DNA from: Erpobdella octoculata
Taxonomy: Eukaryota > Annelida > Clitellata > Hirudinida > Erpobdellidae
Length of the DNA: 64,000 nt
NCBI GenBank assembly: GCA_963978895.1
Contig: OZ022246.1
Location: 17,436,549 to 17,500,548 of the forward strand
Direction: 5' to 3'
A program made the translations under genes and the position numbers. The notes under the pieces are model-generated. The model was given only the letters and a program-made list of their open reading frames with translations. It searched no databases and had not been told where the DNA came from. Every line of letters begins with the position of its first letter. Position 1 is the first letter of the stretch. Positions 11,208-20,903 of the stretch are shown in pieces.

Positions 11208-11323
11208 AGTTGATTTGTTGATATTGCGAACTAAACTGTTTAAGCGATGAAAATGATAATAGATTCTTCGGAGTTTATCGACAGAAAAAAATTATCAAAC
11301 TGTTCGCGAAAGTTCGTTTACGA

Positions 11324-11336
11324 ATCCTCGTCGCCA
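11324..11336 (-). promoter_or_regulatory. Primer-binding site of gypsy 1
   Basis: TGGCGACGAGGAT starts one base inside the LTR at 11338. It is complementary to the 3' end of animal tRNA-Ser(GCT) (…ATCCTCGTCGCCA) as I remember it. Gypsy 2 has the same start at 18597-18606. Confidence 0.75.
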
Positions 11337-11337
11337 A

Positions 11338-11574
11338 TGTAATGTTTTTAGACTATGATATAATCTACACAAAGCAACAGATGACTTTATTAACCAATAT
11401 ACGAACGAATACGAATATAAGAATCAGAACATGAATGCGAATATGAATATCAATAGTAATAGTCCTTACAGGCAAGCTTCGACGCTTCCTTTTATAGCCT
11501 GTTCTCACTCTGCATCCATACAACAATGACCGGAGTCCATGCATGCATCATACATCATACACTACGACATTACA
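11338..11574 (-). repeat. LTR of gypsy 1 (5' LTR)
   Basis: 237 bp matching 8397-8633, followed on the plus strand by the target duplication CTGGT at 11575. Confidence 0.95.
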
Positions 11575-13083
11575 CTGGTTATAAGAAAAAAATCAAGGAA
11601 TTTATACAATAGCTGAAATACAAATTAAAATGCAAGAATTATCGGAAGATGGTGAAGTGTATTCATTAAAACATATAAAACGAAAGCTGGAAGAACGCTA
11701 CGCTGAGCACATATTTTTTGCCGAAATTTGTGGTCGGAAAAATGTTATTTGCTTTTGTAACATGGCATCTCACATTATAATTAACCGATGGTATGCTGAA
11801 GAAAAGAGTAGCATAGAAGATGAGAGTGAACGTATCATAGTGGCAGCAGCAAAATTGATGAGCTCAAATAAGGGAAATGTCCTCAAATGAAACGTATCCA
11901 GGAACTGATGCTTTCTCAAATATTGAAAATGCCAAAAGGTGGATTCCTAGTTTGTTGAAAATCTTAATTGAAAATATTGTTTGTAATGAAATGAAACAAG
12001 TTTCCATATGTCATTCTATTGTGCAGGGGGCAAGACAAAGATCTCTTATCTCTCCAATTTTGTTTGGCGTTGGAGTTAGTTTAGATCACGCCTTTGGATC
12101 TAGATGGCTGCTTGATTTGCTGTCATGGTTGGGATTTTCAATTTCATATGATGAAGTTAAACTTTTTAAACAATCAGTGGTTCAGAATGACTCCCCTGAT
12201 ACTCCTCAGTCTTTTCCTCAATGTTTTACGCAATGGTCTGGTGATAATCTTGACCACAACGTTATCACTTTAGATGGAAGTGGTACCTTTCACGGTATGG
12301 GCATCATATCAATGTCTACTCCGTGTAATCAATTAGGGTCAGGACACTATGCTGAATCAGCTGTACCTCGATTGTCACGCCTAAAATCCAGTTGTGTTGT
12401 GAAAAACCGAGGTATTCCTATATTGGGATACACATTCCCCGACAAGTCATCATTATCATTGATGTCTTTCAAGCCCATTTCTCACTTAAATTTTCCTTCT
12501 GTGTTGCCTCCTTCTTTAAACTTGGAACTTGCCTGGAAAATTGGTATCTTGTGCTTAGATGAAGATCAGCGAAGACCAAATTGGTCGGCTTTCTGGAACA
12601 TGCTTGTAAACCTGACGGAGATTTCAGATCATCATCAGACATAAGGATGCTTCTGATGACATGTCTTGTATTTTTTCCACGTTAACTTTCATAGAACACC
12701 AGGCTCCATAGCTCAACATTCCAACGGCTTGTGTGACTTTCGACCAGCCGCTGTGGTTAAAGGCTGTTGATATTGTGCATTCATCCAAACTGAACATAGT
12801 ATGTCGTCTAGGTGGGTTTCATGTCTTGATGAATTATTTGGGCAGCATTGGTCATGTCATGGCTGGCTCAGGTTTGACAGAAGCGCTGCAATGCTGTTAT
12901 GGACCCATAGCCATAACTCACATGATGACAGGGAAGGCAGTGGCTAGAGCACTACGCGGCCACTTTTTAGTAGAGTCAGCTTTGTTTGCTTTTCTTTTGG
13001 AATCAATATTGAAAATGGAGTTTTTGACTACTTCTGATATTGATGATCTGAGCGTCTCCGATCGGGATGCAAATTTAACGTGA

Positions 13084-13856
13084 GGCTTTATTTACAGTGG
13101 TCTAACTGAAATTCTTATTCATTATTTTAAAGAAATTGTACTACTGGACCTACCATACAAACTTTATATAACCAAACAAAAGAGATATAGGCACACAGAC
13201 AAAGGACACAGGGCGGGAAATAAAGAAATTGTTATTTTTAGGTGTTTTTGTTGCTTTTCTGTTTGTTTTTTTTTATTGTATGTTGAAATTGGAAATTATT
13301 TATGGATTTATATGTATGCTTTTTAATATGTGTATATTAAATAGTATGTAACAAGCAATTTTTATAATAATCTTAGTTTTTTTGCACATTTAGTTAAAAA
13401 CGGCATAATACAGTAGTTTATTTTATCCGTATATAATGTTGCGAGACAAATTTTAACTTATGTATATTTTGCATTAGGTAGTTTTCATCTATAGATTGAG
13501 TTATTTTTATTTAAATGGATTTTAAGAGCTGATATATTGTATATTTTAGGGAAAACGGCTCCATAAATCAGTTTATTTGTATTTTTTTTTTATTGATAAT
13601 TATTAATGTTTTTATATATTGCAATAAGTAACAATAAAGCATTCAGCTTAAACTGTAGTTATTTTCATTTAATTGGATTAAAAGAGCTGGCATATTCAAT
13701 TATTTTACCGATTTTAAGGCCGATTTTGAAAATCGTCTGTAATTTTTTTATACGATGAGTTGGAAGGGTGGATTTTTAACTAATTGTTGCTAACACATAT
13801 ACCTACAAAACAAAATATCTAACTGCTTTGCTTCCAATTATGCCAGCTTTTTTTTG
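13084..13856. other. 3' region of transposon X, no gene seen
   Basis: AT-rich, with no frame resembling a domain. It runs from the last recognisable X coding segment to the gypsy 2 insertion in a T-run. Confidence 0.6.
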
Positions 13857-14047
13857 TGTTGTTTAAACGAAAACACAAATACGATAATTGTTATAGCAAT
13901 ACTTAGTTTAATACAAGAAAAGAGATTGTCACTGAACTAGTACACACGATAACCAACTGAGAACAAAACGAAAAACCCGGACAATCAACTTCCGCGTCGC
14001 ATAGATAATAATACAAAGATCTTATGAATAGTTCAATACACAACATT
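13857..14047 (-). repeat. LTR of gypsy 2 (3' LTR)
   Basis: Reads TGTTGTTTAAACG...ACACAACA on the plus strand and matches 18614-18803 with a few differences. The CTCCCCCC after it is the complement of the polypurine tract. Confidence 0.9.
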
Positions 14048-14055
14048 CCTCCCCC

Positions 14056-15591
14056 CTAGTGTACATAATCCTTTAAATAGGAAGGAGGCTTGATGATTCG
14101 CCTTGGTTGGACATCTGGTTCTTTTGGTAGGTTCGCCTCGTGTGGAACATCTGCGACTGCTGCTGGAATATCATCTGGTTCTTTTGGTAGGGCTACCTCA
14201 GGTTGAACATCTGATGAATTGTCCTGGTGCTGTACGGTGCGCTTCCGGATAAGATCAACATGTCGTTTCATCTGCTTACCATCTGGAGTTTTTGCTGAGT
14301 ACGAGACTGGTCCTGTTGGCTCCTCTATGGTTGCAGGAATCCATTCAGACCTTGGACCATAACTTCTGATGAAGACAGGATCATTGGGCTGAAATTGCCT
14401 TACCTTGTTAGTTATGATTTCTGCCATCTGCTTATCCTGTTGCAACTGTTTGTCTCTGCAGTGGTCAGGGTGCAAATGATCAAGACATGTTCTTAGTCTT
14501 CTGCTCATGAGTAATTCTGCTGGACTTGATCCTGTTGCCGTTGATGGAGTAATGTGCGAATTTAGCAAGAAAACTGACAATCGGTGATGTCAATTTCCTG
14601 TGATAATCTTTTTAAGACTGTTCTTTGTCGTCTGGACAGTCCTCTCAGCTTGGCCGTTGCTAGCAGCATGGTAAGGAGATACTAATATGGATTGTATCAA
14701 GTTTCTTTTGCAGAACTCCTGGAACTCATTGGACGTGAATTGTGGTCCGTTGTCGGACACAATGGAGTCTGGCAGTCCATGCGTGGCAAACACTCTTCGG
14801 AGGACTGTTAGTGTGCTTTCAGCTGTTGTTGTTTTCATGTGCGCAACATCAATCCATTTGGAGTAAGCATCTACAATAATAAGAAAATTCTGGCCTTGGA
14901 AAGGTCCGGCAAAATCGATGTGGATTCTAGACCACGGTCGTCTAGGAATTTCCCATGGGTGGGTGGGAGCGTGCGGTGGTGCATGTTGATGTCTCTGGCA
15001 GGTTTCACATGTAGAAACAAAGCTTTCAATATCTTTATCTATGCCAGGCCACCACACATAAGAACGTGCTAAACTTTTCATTCGTACGATGCCTGGGTGA
15101 GCGATGTGGAGTTCGTCCAGAACACGTTTACGTCCCTTTGCTGGTATTACCACCCTACTGCCCCAGAGTAAGCAGTGCTTGTGTATAGAAAGCTCATGCT
15201 GCTTTACTGAGTAAAGATGGAACTGTGCTTCTGGTTTCTGTGGCCATCCCCTTTCCACCCAAGTGAAGACTCTGGATAGCTCAGGATCACGTCGCGTGAG
15301 TTGTGCCACTTCTGAAGCTATCAAAGGTGGTGATGGGAGATCATCTAAAAAGTGGACATCTGCAGGATCTGAAACATAAGCCTTCGATGGAGAGCATGAT
15401 AAACGGCTTAGTGCATCCGCATTTGAGATAATTTTTCCTGGCTTGTGGATTAAATTGAAATCGTAGGCACTAAGAAGAACTGACCATCTTATCATTCTCG
15501 GAGAAATAATATCTGGCGTGGGCTTGTTGTGAGTGAACAGTCCTAACAATGGTTTGTGGTCGGTTACGAGCAAAAATTTCCTTCCATACAA
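14056..15591 (-). pseudogene. Gypsy 2 RNase H end and integrase
   Basis: Frame 14590-15591 begins within RNase H (FLLVTDHKPLLGLF) and continues into an integrase with an HHCC zinc-binding motif (HIAHPG...CETCQRHQ). A DDE core follows: HIDFAGPF, then SIVSDNGPQFTSNEF, then SPYHAASNGQAERTV. A TGA at 14590-14592 interrupts it in frame; the same frame continues 14056-14580 with RLSVFLLNSHITPSTATG, LMSRRLRTCLDHL and a GPRSEWIPATI...GPVSY C-terminal module, ending KPPSYLKDYVH. Role by family: insertion of element cDNA. The stop and the upstream frameshift disable it. Confidence 0.9.
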
Positions 15592-16706
15592 GAAATGATG
15601 AAATTTTTTTAACTCCCGCTACTAGTGCAAGTGCTTCCTTGTCGATCTGAGCGTAGTTACGTTCGGCTGACGTAAGAGTTCTTGAAGCGAAAGCAATTGG
15701 TACTTCTTTCCCTTCATTTGATGTTTGGCTGAGGACTGCTCCAACACCAAAAGGAGATGCATCACAAGTCAACGTAGTGGGTAACTTGGGATCGAATGGA
15801 TGAAGAACACTGTCAGAAGTCAGCAGTTTCTTCACTGATTGGAAACACTTGTCGTGGTGTTTTGTCCATTTCCATGTAGAACCCTTGTCTAGAAGTCGAT
15901 GAAGAGGCTCAGCAACGTCGGCTTTTCCTTTCAAGAAACTATTGTAAAAATTGAGCAGTCCCAAGAAAGCTTGCAATTCTGTTTTATTTACAGGAGTCTT
16001 AGCGTCTTGAATTGCGGCCAACTTTTCTTGTGATGGGTGTAGACCAGATGCGTCAATTCTGTATCCTAGAAAATCAATAGATTTTACACCGAATATGCAT
16101 TTCTCTTTCTTTGCACGAAGACCAACATCTCTGAAACGTTGCAAAACATCTTGTAGTTTTCTGCTAAGTACTTCAAGAGATGGAGCGTAGATAAGGATGT
16201 AATCAAAATACGGAGTAACTCCTTCCATGTTGTCTAACAAGTCTTCCATAACCTGTTGAAAAATACCCGGTGCAACACTTATTCCGAACTGAAGTCTCTT
16301 TACCTTGAAAGCACCTCGATGTGTGATGATCGTCTGCGCTTCAGCTGATTCTTCAGTAACAGGAAGTTGAAGATAAGCTTGTGCCATATCTAATTTTGCA
16401 AAATAATTTCCTCCTTCTAGCGTGGAAAGCAGGTGCTGCACAGAAGGAATCGGGTATGGGTACTCCGGTAGAGCTCGATTAACTGTGACCTTATAATCAC
16501 CACACAGTCGTATGTGGCCTGTTGATTTAATTATTGGCACTACAGGTGTTGACCATCTTGGATTGTTGATCGGCTCCAAAACCCCTTCTTTCGTGAGGCG
16601 ATCAATTTCATCTTCTATTTTAGCACGGATAGCTAATGGAACATTTCGGGCTTTGAAACGAAGTGGAGTCGTGTTTGGATCTATTGGTAGAGAAACAGGT
16701 GGTCCC
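15592..16706 (-). pseudogene. Gypsy 2 reverse transcriptase and RNase H
   Basis: The frame (ORF 15470-16717) opens at the edge of the inserted miniature element and shows RT motifs in order: RWSTPVVPIIKSTGHIRLC, AKLDMAQAYLQLPV with its aspartate, QFGISVAPGIFQ, and YFDYILIYA where the family has an F/Y-x-D-D box. The second aspartate is replaced by tyrosine, so catalysis should be lost. RNase H follows with TCDASPFGVGAVLS and QIDKEALALVAGVKK, then an extra A in a run of A shifts the frame into the 14590-15591 ORF. This is the only RT-bearing gypsy copy in the window. Confidence 0.9.
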
Positions 16707-16714
16707 TTGTACGT

Positions 16715-17269
16715 CATATATATAGAATAGATATATCGGCCCGCCTGTTGTTTAGGAAGGCTTTTAGCGAGGCAGCCCAGTAGACCGGAGATCCAAAAAC
16801 GAAGAACTGAGAGTTACAACCGTATAGTAACTTAATCAAGTATTTTTTTAAGAGAAAAAAAAGAATTTTTTATGTACAAAATAAATTTTTAACTTTATAA
16901 AAATTAACAAATTTTTTTTTTTTAAATTTCAGCTGACATTGAATTTTATTTGCGTAGTCTCGAGTTCGATGGTCTATTTATGTCTATTTAACGTCGCCTG
17001 TGTTATCGGTAAATTAGAATTGTATATTTTTTATGTCGGATATCGCGTTAAATTAAAATAAAGCTCATATCAACTACTTTTAGCTATAAGAAATCGACGT
17101 TTCTGTTTCTTACAAACCAGAGTTTAGTCTCCGCTGTCGTACCAAAAATAGATTAATACAAATAATGAATATTCATGTATCCAAAAGACTCTAAATCGTT
17201 TTTTCGGAGTCCATCTTGGCATCTCACTCAAAACCTGCTCATCTCCGATATATCTATTCTATATATATG
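16715..17269. mobile_element. Miniature element M, copy 1 (555 bp, 8-bp TSD)
   Basis: Perfect inverted ends begin CATATATATAGAATAGATAT and continue ATCGG (25 bp in all). TTGTACGT is duplicated at 16707-16714 and 17270-17277, splitting the gypsy 2 polyprotein gene. No ORF. CAT...ATG ends and an 8-bp duplication would suit the P superfamily, but no internal similarity to the P-like copies was seen, so this is only a suggestion. Copy 2 lies at 23390-23940 in the opposite orientation. Confidence 0.9.
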
Positions 17270-18462
17270 TTGTACGTGCCTAAAGTCTCTGAAAACACGT
17301 CGCTGAATTCATTGATCAACTGGGAAATTGAGGTTTCTTGGAGCTGATTTATTCCTGATATTTCAAATCCTAAGCTGGGAAACCAATCATATCCAAGCAG
17401 ACTTGCACGATGCTCTTTTGTGATGATGAGTTGCAACTTGGCTCTTCGCTGCTTGTATATTACGTCTACATCACAGTAGCCCTTCAGCGGAATTACTCGT
17501 GCTTGAAAATCTGTTAATGGTAAGTTTGTTACTTTCCTGATGAGTGGAGCAGAGTTCTTCCATAGCTGTTTGAAGGTTTGGTGCGATATCACAGAGTATG
17601 ATGATCCACTGTCAATTTCCATGGTGCAAGGCTGACCATCGAGATGAACTATGACCTTTAACTTCTGTTGTTTTGGTCGATTTAGATCATGAATGGAGAA
17701 TTCAGAGTGTGAGTCTAATTGATGTGTAGCAACAGATTTTTTCTTGCTGAATTTTACACTGTTGTCTGGTTTACTTCGGCATACTTTTGCAATATGTCCT
17801 TTTTTGTGACACATGTGGCACTCTGCATTTTTAAACTTGCATTGTTCACGCTTGTGGCTGCCCTTCTGTACTGTCGTTTCTTTCTGGTGATGTACCTTGT
17901 AGGTGGTCGGAGGAGCTGAAAACTGGGTCTGTAGTTCACGTACCTGAACTGTAGCAGCTTCTCCCGCAAGTGCCTTTTTCACCGTTTCGTCAAATGTGAG
18001 CGTTGTCTCCGAGAGTAGTTGTTTTTGTATGCCTTCAATTGTGAGGCCACTCACCAGTTGATCTCGAAGTCGTTCGTTCAACGTGGTTCCAAATTCACAA
18101 TCTTCGGACAGACGCTTCAGCTCGGTCAGATAGCTTGTCACTGACTCATCTTTCTGTTGGACACGACGCTGAAACAAGTGTCTTTTAAAAATGACTGACG
18201 TTTGTGGAACGAAATGCTGTCTCAGCATTTGGACGAGTTCTTCAAACGTTTTTGAAGTCAGCGGTTCTGGTGACACGAGTGATTTGACAATCTTGAAAGT
18301 AGCTGTTCCCATCGCAGCTAACAAAACGGCCCTCTTTCTTTGTTCATCGACTATATTATTGGCAATGCAATGATACTCCAACTGTTCAGCATAGATATCC
18401 CAATTCGTCGGATTTGAGACATCGAATGGTTGGAGATTGTTTGTAGCGGTCATCTTGATCAC
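17270..18462 (-). pseudogene. Gypsy 2 Gag-protease
   Basis: A 402-residue frame (17254-18462) starting MIKMTATNNLQPFDVSNP. Gag occupies about residues 1-200 (NWDIYAEQLEYHCIANN, VTSYLTELKRLSEDCEF). A CCHC knuckle CHMCHKKGHIAKVC lies near residue 215, and the protease active site IDSGSSYSVIS near 282. The frame runs toward RT at INEFSDVFSETLGTY and is ended by the inserted miniature element, so the last residues (NIYIE) are element-encoded. Only one knuckle is present, unlike gypsy 1, so the two elements are different lineages. Confidence 0.9.
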
Positions 18463-18613
18463 AATCGTTTGTTCTTGTGGATTAAGACAAACTTGAGAAA
18501 TTTTGAATTAATTTCTGATCAGTTCTCGCAGCTTGCACAATTATCGCCCTGGGTTGAAAGTTTCGATTTTCTGCAAAGTATCTTTTTCAATCCGAACCTC
18601 GTCGCCAATTTTG

Positions 18614-18803
18614 TGTTGTTTAAGCGAAAACACAAATACGATAATTGTTATAGCAATACTTAGTTTAATACAAGAAAAGAGATTGTCACTGAACTAGTAC
18701 ACACGATAACCAACTGAGAACAAAACGGTAAAACGCGGACAATCAACTTCCGCGTCGCATAAATAATAATACAAAGATCTTATGAATAGTTCAATACACA
18801 ACA
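18614..18803 (-). repeat. LTR of gypsy 2 (5' LTR)
   Basis: Matches 13857-14047. CGTCGCCAATTTTG lies just outside it on the plus strand, giving the minus-strand primer-binding site TGGCGACGAGG. Confidence 0.9.
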
Positions 18804-20099
18804 TTTTTTTTTAATTCTCCTGGACTAATATCAACAAATCGAATATCCATCCAGTATGGGTGCGTTGTTAAATTCATCGGATATGCTAATCGGATATATC
18901 CGATGAGCGAAAAAGCGTTGTTAATTACATCCGGGGTTGAAGGGTCGCGCGTTGTTAATTACATCCCTTAGTCATCGGATGTGCATTCGATAAATCCTGC
19001 TCGAGGGCGGATTGATTGATAAAATTTAAGATGGCCACCTCCATACCACTGCAGACGAGACTTTCTTAGTTCGAAGGATGGTTTTAATTTGAATTTAAAA
19101 CTTAGATTTTCTAATATTGTGGAAGCGGAGAGGTTTATTGCTGAAAGTTAGTATTTTGATTTTATTTTAGTAAAACGCCGCGATATGGTTTACCTAGGTT
19201 GTTAGGCCTTTGTCTGAGATAGTTTAAAATTTCGTTGCTTAGTTTTTTTTACAAAGCAATCAATAAAGTGTAGTGTTCTAGCTTTAAAGTCAAGTTTTAT
19301 TTGGCTTTTGATGGGCTCCAAAAATTGCTCATTTCCAAGGTTCACCTTTACATTGATGCTTCAAAAATTAACATAAGATGTTTATCTTCCTTCACAATGG
19401 TTGAACCAACCTTGATAATTTTTTAATCTTATCAAAATAAACTGTGCTTACCATATGTTCTAATAATTGGCTGTATAATAAATTTCAACCACCACCCATC
19501 CTTTATTTTTAATCTTGTGATTTATTTTTATTGTGTAATAGTTTATAAGCTAATCATGTCATGAATCAATACTAAACCTGTTTAATTGTGAATCCTCATA
19601 TTTTAATTGAAATGATTTTTTGTTTCAAGATTCGTATGATCATGGTAAGGTCTAGAGTGACTCTAAACAGAATTTGTATGTGATGATGTTGTACTTGAAC
19701 ACTTTATTTAATGGTCCACTGTAATCATGGAGGCATCCTCCCACAAAATGAATTGTACAGTTTATTGAGAGTCCCATATGTCTGCATTACTACTGGACAA
19801 AACTGATGTTTTTAGTTGCAGCAAATTATATTTAATGTATGTATCAATTAAATAGCAGATAATGTTTATTCATCTGAAGTTATGCAAGAAGGCAGTCCAA
19901 TGAGTTGGTGAGGTGATTATATGGGATCGAACCCTGAATGACTATTGGCTTAATCATTATGTTCTGTATAATAAAGTAGAAAGTTTTGCAACTTTAATAG
20001 ACAGAGATGGCTTAGGCTGGATGACTATGGACCTTAAAATCATCTTTTAACTATTAACTATTTGTAGCACTAAGTTTTGTTTTGCAGCTGTGATAGACA

Positions 20100-20323
20100 A
20101 AAGTGGGAGCATGATCAGCATTGTCGGCCCTCCATCACAAACTGTTTGGCTCCTAGCAGTTGGTATGATATTGCTATAAATTTTTAAAAAATTGTTATAG
20201 ATTTAAAGGTAGTTTTCCTGTTTTCTTAGACTTGGTTCCTGAGACAATTCAAGAACTCAACAGGAAAAAACAAGAGAAGGATGAAAAATTATTTGAACTT
20301 ATAGACGTTAACAAAGAAATTTA
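20100..20323 (+). pseudogene. Possible Harbinger Myb-like protein, C-terminal exon
   Basis: After a TTTTCTTAG acceptor-like site at about 20230 the frame reads LVPETIQELNRKKQEKDEKL and ends FELIDVNKEI with a stop. A glutamate/lysine-rich coil at the C-terminus is usual for Harbinger Myb/SANT accessory proteins. The upstream segment (IDKSGSMISIVGPPS) may be an earlier exon. No Myb helix is visible, so the identity rests mainly on context. Confidence 0.4.
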
Positions 20324-20479
20324 AAATTGATGGAACAAATTTATTTAAATCAAAATAAACAAATTTAATTAAAAAGTTGTGTTATTAAATCCTTTTTTCG
20401 AGTTAGCTTTCAAATCTTTTTCCAGAGGGGTAAATGAGTGATCATTGGTGTTGCTCTCCTTGAAATCAACTAAATCATC

Positions 20480-20840
20480 AGTCCAGGCAAAAGTTGTGTA
20501 AGCAACAAGCTGTCAAGACCATTGTGGAAGCAGTTCTTGGGCAGGCAACATCTAGGTACTTCAACCTTCTAAACCTCCCTTAAGAAAAAAATAGTATTAG
20601 TCTACAAGTTTTAAAAATAAGGAATTTTCAACTATTGTAAATTACCTCAAATGTTGACTTCTTCATTTGAAAATGGGATTTAAAATCTAAATCACACATA
20701 AGAAGAAATCTTCTGTGGCCTTGTTGCTCTGTAACTTTATCACCTACAAAATAATTGCACAAAAGCTTTTTATAACAATGATAATTAAATCTAGTATTTC
20801 TTGGAGGGCTGAATTCCAATTTTTGTAATTGATCATACAC
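20480..20840 (-). pseudogene. HARBI1-like transposase remnant (N-terminus plus C-terminal motif)
   Basis: The minus-strand ORF 20628-20840 reads RRFLLMCDLDFKSHFQMKKS followed by TFEV, the typical N-terminal block of Harbinger transposases, and is followed by GTAATTT, a plausible donor. About 100 bp further along the same strand the frame VLTACCLHNFCLD appears (near 20500-20540), the C-terminal AC-x-LHN motif of the family. The DDE nuclease core between them is missing. The gene product would be a nuclear cut-and-paste transposase; this copy is dead. Confidence 0.75.
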
Positions 20841-20903
20841 ACATACAAATCAAATTTTAAAGGAGACATTAATCTAGATTGCTCTATCACAGCTGCAAAA
20901 TAA

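Larger units (their letters stand above)
8397..11574 (-). mobile_element. Ty3/gypsy (mag-like) element 1 with pol replaced by a coiled-coil segment
   Basis: Two 237-bp LTRs bound the element and CTGGT is duplicated on both sides (8392-8396, 11575-11579). On the minus strand the order is LTR, primer-binding site, gag, protease, coiled-coil segment, a short integrase C-terminal remnant, polypurine tract (complement of 8634-8643, TCCCTCCCCTT), LTR. RT, RNase H and the integrase core are absent. The two LTRs look nearly identical, so insertion is recent relative to its host X. With no RT it could move only in trans. Confidence 0.9.
7713..13083 (+). pseudogene. Transposon X protein, unclassified family, broken by gypsy 1 and frameshifts
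   Basis: The start ATG at 7713 gives MGELNEMVCLICRTEF, a CxxC pair of a probable zinc-binding N-terminus (CLIC...HDHCRRDY, then HCFLCGK near 8075). Coding continues in pieces: 7713-7892, 7964-8401, (gypsy 1), 11580-11875 (VYSLKHIKRKLEERYAEHIF), 11877-12644 (ETYPGTDAFSNIENAKRW, SLISPILFGVGVSLDHAFGS, NLDHNVITLDGSGTFHGMGI, VVKNRGIPILGY) and 12733-13083 (VTFDQPLWLKA, LGSIGHVMAGSG, GKAVARALRGHFLVESAL). Defects: a frame change near 7892, a TAA just after the gypsy target, a one-base change near 11870 and another near 12645. I recognise the words as typical of long uncharacterised invertebrate proteins, but know no function. Its placement between TIRs suggests it is, or was, the transposase or an accessory protein; that is inference. 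Confidence 0.65.
13857..18803 (-). mobile_element. Ty3/gypsy (mag-like) element 2, complete structure, inactivated
   Basis: LTRs of about 190 bp sit at 13857-14047 and 18614-18803. The insertion is in a T-run of X, so the target duplication (TTTT or TTTTT) and the exact LTR edge are ambiguous. Minus-strand order: LTR, PBS TGGCGACGAGG, gag-protease, RT-RNase H, integrase, polypurine tract AGGGGGGAGGAA, LTR. Inactivating changes: a 555-bp miniature element between protease and RT, an aspartate lost from the RT active site, a homopolymer frameshift in RNase H and an in-frame stop in integrase. Confidence 0.9.
7436..18826 (+). mobile_element. Transposon X: unclassified TIR element with 5-bp TSD, about 3.2 kb without its insertions
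   Basis: Perfect 18-bp inverted ends AGTCCAGGAGAATTAAAA sit at 7436 and 18826. They are flanked by AATAT (7431-7435 and 18827-18831). The P-like copy B has the uninterrupted site GCAGGAATATCTACAAATCG at about 35637, which confirms the boundaries. Inside lie a plus-strand multi-segment gene (7713-13083) and two minus-strand Ty3/gypsy elements. A terminal AGTCC with a 5-bp duplication does not match the common superfamilies I know (hAT and P 8 bp, MULE 9 bp, Harbinger 3 bp, Tc1/mariner TA, piggyBac TTAA). The encoded protein shows no transposase family I can name. Confidence 0.8.
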
